Of a stretch of 64,000 nucleotides of DNA, positions 62,001 to 64,000 are shown in pieces. Each line of letters starts with the position of its first letter. Position 1 is the first letter of the stretch. The DNA is from Psychroflexus gondwanensis ACAM 44 (GTDB lineage: Bacteria; Bacteroidota; Bacteroidia; Flavobacteriales; Flavobacteriaceae). The notes below the pieces were generated by a model, which saw only the letters and a list, made by a program, of their open reading frames with translations, was not told where the DNA came from and ran no database searches. Position numbers and translations under genes: made by a program. The stretch spans positions 62,001 to 126,000 of the forward strand of contig NZ_APLF01000003.1 in NCBI RefSeq assembly GCF_000355905.1, in the 5' to 3' direction.

Positions 62001-63573
62001 TTCAACACCAGGAGTTGGATTAATATCACCTCCACCTCATCACGATATCTACTCTATAGAGGATCTAGCTCAACTTATTTTCGATCTGAAAAATGCAAAT
62101 CGTACTGCCAGGATAAACGTTAAGCTGGTATCTCAAGCAGGTGTAGGAACTGTAGCTGCAGGAGTATCCAAAGCCAACGCCGATGTCGTCCTTATTTCTG
62201 GCGCTGACGGTGGGACAGGTGCTTCCCCATTAAGTTCTATCCGTCACGCGGGTTTACCTTGGGAATTAGGGCTATCTGAAGCACACCAAACACTTGTCAA
62301 GAACAATTTAAGAAGTAGGATTACGGTTCAAGTAGATGGACAAATGCGTACAGGAAGGGATTTGGCTATTGCCACCCTTTTAGGAGCAGAAGAATGGGGC
62401 GTTTCCACTGCAGCTTTGATTGTCGAGGGTTGCATTATGATGAGGAAATGCCATACCAATACATGTCCAGTAGGAGTGGCTACTCAAAATCCAGAATTGA
62501 GAAAATTATTCACTGGAAAACCAGAACATGTGGTGAATTACTTCAATTTTTTAGCTGAAGACCTTAGAGAAATCATGGCCCAACTTGGTTTTAAAACTGT
62601 TAGTGATATGGTAGGTCATTCTGAAGTCATCAAAGTGAGAAAAGAAGTTCCCTTCTGGAAACTCAAAGATTTGGATTTAAGTCCGATTTTATATCAAGAA
62701 AAAATCCCAGAACAAGTTGGTGTTTATAAACAAATAGAGCAAGACCATGAAATTGATGAGGTGTTGGATTGGGAACTTTTAGAAAAAGCAAAACCTGCTT
62801 TGGAACATCACACTAAGGTAAATCATGCTTTTTCTCTCAGAAACGTAAATCGTGCTACTGGTGCAATTTTATCTAATGAGATAAGTAAACTATATAAAGC
62901 TGAAGGTTTGGCAGAGGATACCATTCATTATAAATTTAAGGGCTCTGCAGGGCAAAGCTTTGGTTGCTTTTTAGCGAAAGGAGTTACTTTTGAAGTAGAA
63001 GGGGAGTCTAATGATTACTTCGGAAAAGGACTATCAGGCGGTAAATTGATTATTTATCCACCACAACCCTCTGGATTTAAATCCGAAGAAAATATTATTA
63101 TTGGTAATGTTGCTTTCTATGGAGCAACTTCAGGTTACGCCTATATTAACGGAATGGCTGGAGAACGCTTTGGAGTGAGAAATTCTGGTGTAAATGCTGT
63201 GGTTGAAGGTGTTGGAGATCATGCCTGCGAATACATGACAGGAGGTAGATTAGTCATTTTAGGAGAAACAGGCAAAAACTTTGCTGCAGGGATGAGTGGA
63301 GGCGTCGCCTATATTTTTGATGAAAAAAACACGTTTAGATCCAATTGTAATAAAGCTATGGTGGGATTAGAATCTCCTTCCAAAGATGATTACAAAGAAC
63401 TAAAGACCTTAATTGAAAATCATTATCACTACACTAAAAGTGAAAAAGCAAAATCAATACTAGATCGTTTTGATGAGATATACACTCAATTTATTAAAGT
63501 GATACCAACTGATTACAAGCGTATTTTAGAAGCAAAAAAACAAGAAGAACAAAATAAAAAAATAGTAGCATAA
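59056..63573 (+). CDS. gltB: Glutamate synthase large subunit
   Basis: Converts glutamine and 2-oxoglutarate to two glutamates. Domains in order: class II glutamine amidotransferase whose nucleophile becomes Cys16 after propeptide removal (FEHDACGIGTVINI); central domain (about 430-750); FMN synthase domain with FATGAMSFGSISHEAHSTLA, NSGEGGEDEARF and GTGASPLSSIRHAGLPWELG; the [3Fe-4S] cysteines 1126, 1132 and 1137 (GCIMMRKCHTNTCPVG); and the C-terminal GxGxG helix domain. It has 1505 residues, the usual length. Confidence 0.97.
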   Translation: MKRDSLYDPSFEHDACGIGTVINIDGKKEFKLIDDALTMLENMEHRGGTGADPETGDGAGILIQIDKDFINWIAKEAEVTLDSKTAVGVGMLFFPKMLSVASQCAEILKEHSEDLGLEILGYREVPIDPKVPGVGAKPLEPLIKQVIIQPKTEMSNDELERKLFVLRNSVTHYIGHHLKGNNKAFYVCSMSTKTIVYKGQLRTNQLRAYYEDLRNTNFKSAFAIIHSRFSTNTFPNWKLAQPFHFTAHNGEINTIRGNVTKMKSKEANFKSKVFSDSDLKRLLPITNPEHSDSANLDAMVEMLVLDGRPLEHAMMMLVPEAWQDNVSIDPERKAFYKYHASIMEPWDGPAALIFTDGKSVGATLDRNGLRPSRYYITSTNRLIISSEAGALPVDPSEIIKKGRLQPGRMLLADLDQNKVLFDDEIKHRIVKDKPYSQWIKNQRIKLRYQPVPEFEKQILSSKDLLHLQNAYGYTSEELKIILGDMAVRATEPIGSMGADTPLAILSKQSQHIANYFKQLFAQVSNPPIDPIRERMVMSLFTRVGESLNILDETELHTKQIHISQPVLLNSDIEKFKHLKEKGFDYAFINCVFEADGKPDSLEKAIDLVCKAAENAVESGKKVLILSDKAIDIGHAPIPSLLSTGAVHHHLVKLNLRTKVGILVEAGDVRETHHFATLIGYGASAVNPYLAIQSIEHLQEDGRLDADITKEKAVSNYQEAIGYGLLKILSKMGISTLQSYQGAQIFEALGLHTTVVEKCFKGTISRIEGIDFDGLAKEVLVRHHKAYPDNKGVKQSLEVGGIYRWKQRGEKHLFNPQTIHLLQHSTKTNNFALYKKFANEVNDQLKESLTLRGLFEFKKRTPIPLSEVEPAKDIMKRFATGAMSFGSISHEAHSTLAIAMNRIGAKSNSGEGGEDEARFDVKPNGDWERSAIKQVASGRFGVTSYYLTNADELQIKMAQGAKPGEGGQLPGHKVDEWIGRVRHSTPGVGLISPPPHHDIYSIEDLAQLIFDLKNANRTARINVKLVSQAGVGTVAAGVSKANADVVLISGADGGTGASPLSSIRHAGLPWELGLSEAHQTLVKNNLRSRITVQVDGQMRTGRDLAIATLLGAEEWGVSTAALIVEGCIMMRKCHTNTCPVGVATQNPELRKLFTGKPEHVVNYFNFLAEDLREIMAQLGFKTVSDMVGHSEVIKVRKEVPFWKLKDLDLSPILYQEKIPEQVGVYKQIEQDHEIDEVLDWELLEKAKPALEHHTKVNHAFSLRNVNRATGAILSNEISKLYKAEGLAEDTIHYKFKGSAGQSFGCFLAKGVTFEVEGESNDYFGKGLSGGKLIIYPPQPSGFKSEENIIIGNVAFYGATSGYAYINGMAGERFGVRNSGVNAVVEGVGDHACEYMTGGRLVILGETGKNFAAGMSGGVAYIFDEKNTFRSNCNKAMVGLESPSKDDYKELKTLIENHYHYTKSEKAKSILDRFDEIYTQFIKVIPTDYKRILEAKKQEEQNKKIVA

Positions 63574-64000
63574 TGGGACAACATGATGGATTTATGAAAT
63601 ATGATAGGGAGCTTCCAAATGCAAGGAATCCCAAGGATAGAATTGGAGATTTTAAGGAAATCTTTGAGCCTTTTCCAGAGGATAAAACCAAAACTCAAGC
63701 TGCAAGATGTATGGACTGTGGAGTTCCATTTTGTCATTCTGGATGCCCCTTAGGAAATATTATACCAGAATTTAATGAAGCTGTTTACGATGAGAATTGG
63801 GAAGATGCGGTTTCGATATTGTATTCTACCAATAACTTTCCGGAATTTACAGGTAGGATTTGCCCTGCGCCTTGTGAAGCTAGCTGTGTGTTAGGGATTA
63901 ATAAATCTCCTGTAGCCATAGAACATATTGAAAAAACAATTGCCGAAAAAGCCCATGAACTGGGGCTTATCACCCCCAATCCTCCGGAAGTGAGGACAGA
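63573..64000 (+). CDS. gltD: Glutamate synthase small subunit, 5' part (runs off the window)
   Basis: The ATG shares bases with the gltB stop (TAATG). The 142 visible residues read MGQHDGFMKYDRELPNARNP and the two iron-sulphur clusters' cysteines: ARCMDCGVPFCHSGCPLGNI and GRICPAPCEASCVLGINKSP. These clusters pass electrons from NADPH to GltB. The FAD and NADPH domains lie beyond the right edge. Confidence 0.95.
   Translation, partial: MGQHDGFMKYDRELPNARNPKDRIGDFKEIFEPFPEDKTKTQAARCMDCGVPFCHSGCPLGNIIPEFNEAVYDENWEDAVSILYSTNNFPEFTGRICPAPCEASCVLGINKSPVAIEHIEKTIAEKAHELGLITPNPPEVRT

Noticed and set aside
1-64000. Restriction-modification, phage-defence or prophage modules
   Set aside because: I checked for methyltransferase, endonuclease, integrase and capsid-like proteins. 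Only RsmD (an rRNA methylase), two DNA helicases with housekeeping signatures, and IS remnants appear.

Overview
The window is a piece of a low-GC chromosome from a member of the Bacteroidota, almost certainly family Flavobacteriaceae. The evidence is the gene content: two SusC/SusD pairs, a PorV/PorQ-family protein, glutamine synthetase III, an archaeal-type ProS, a type-2 PyrF, and DUF3078, DUF3127 and DUF3822 proteins. Where promoters can be read they fit the phylum's TTTG...TAnnTTTG pattern. I cannot name the genus.

Layout. 1-1420 is a mobile-DNA graveyard: the end of a HigA-type antitoxin, a broken IS110 transposase interrupted by a 20-bp palindrome, and two broken IS3 OrfA genes. 1537-1966 is a tRNA-Ser(UGA) unit whose leader has been expanded into four 54-bp repeats made partly of the tRNA's own 5' end. 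2094-9598 is housekeeping: M28 peptidase, TsaC-like protein, K+ channel, UvrD/PcrA helicase, a membrane protein and an M1 aminopeptidase. 9680-20948 holds two SusC-SusD uptake systems on the minus strand, a PorV-family gene, and a truncated second copy of that gene next to an IS3 scar. 21044-25050 carries envelope genes (PssA, Lnt, a polyprenyl-phosphate sugar transferase) and a small inverted-repeat element. 25056-28708 is a ferric-iron-type ABC importer. 28826-30818 is translational (S20, two tRNA-Glu, ProS). 30920-41549 mixes a nonsense-interrupted glycine-rich lipoprotein, a FadL-like porin, a Ca2+/Na+ antiporter, GlnN, PurM, a DUF3078 protein, RF1, PyrF and an acidic lipoprotein. 41602-57526 is rich in flavin and light-related genes: an FeS-type (6-4) photolyase, Cry-DASH with a DUF2256 partner, two flavin reductases, an old yellow enzyme, a class I CPD photolyase, an atypical cryptochrome-like protein, an SDR lacking the catalytic Tyr and an SRPBCC protein. 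Among them sit Aat, DUF3127, RsmD, DUF3822, a RecD-like helicase and KdsB. 57684-64000 has two small exported proteins and glutamate synthase GltB with the start of GltD.

How the genes work together. The four photolyase/cryptochrome genes cover CPD and probably (6-4) damage plus possible light sensing, and the nearby flavin enzymes could share reduced flavin. GlnN and GltBD together make a GS-GOGAT ammonium-assimilation route. The SusCD pairs have no glycoside hydrolases beside them, so their substrates cannot be read from context.

The most unusual items are the tRNA-Ser decoy-repeat leader, the structured intergenic RNA candidate at 43199-43348, the Tyr-less SDR and Asn-less cryptochrome of the light cluster, the PorV duplication scar, and the nonsense codon in the glycine-rich lipoprotein gene. 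I see no CRISPR array, prophage or complete IS element.
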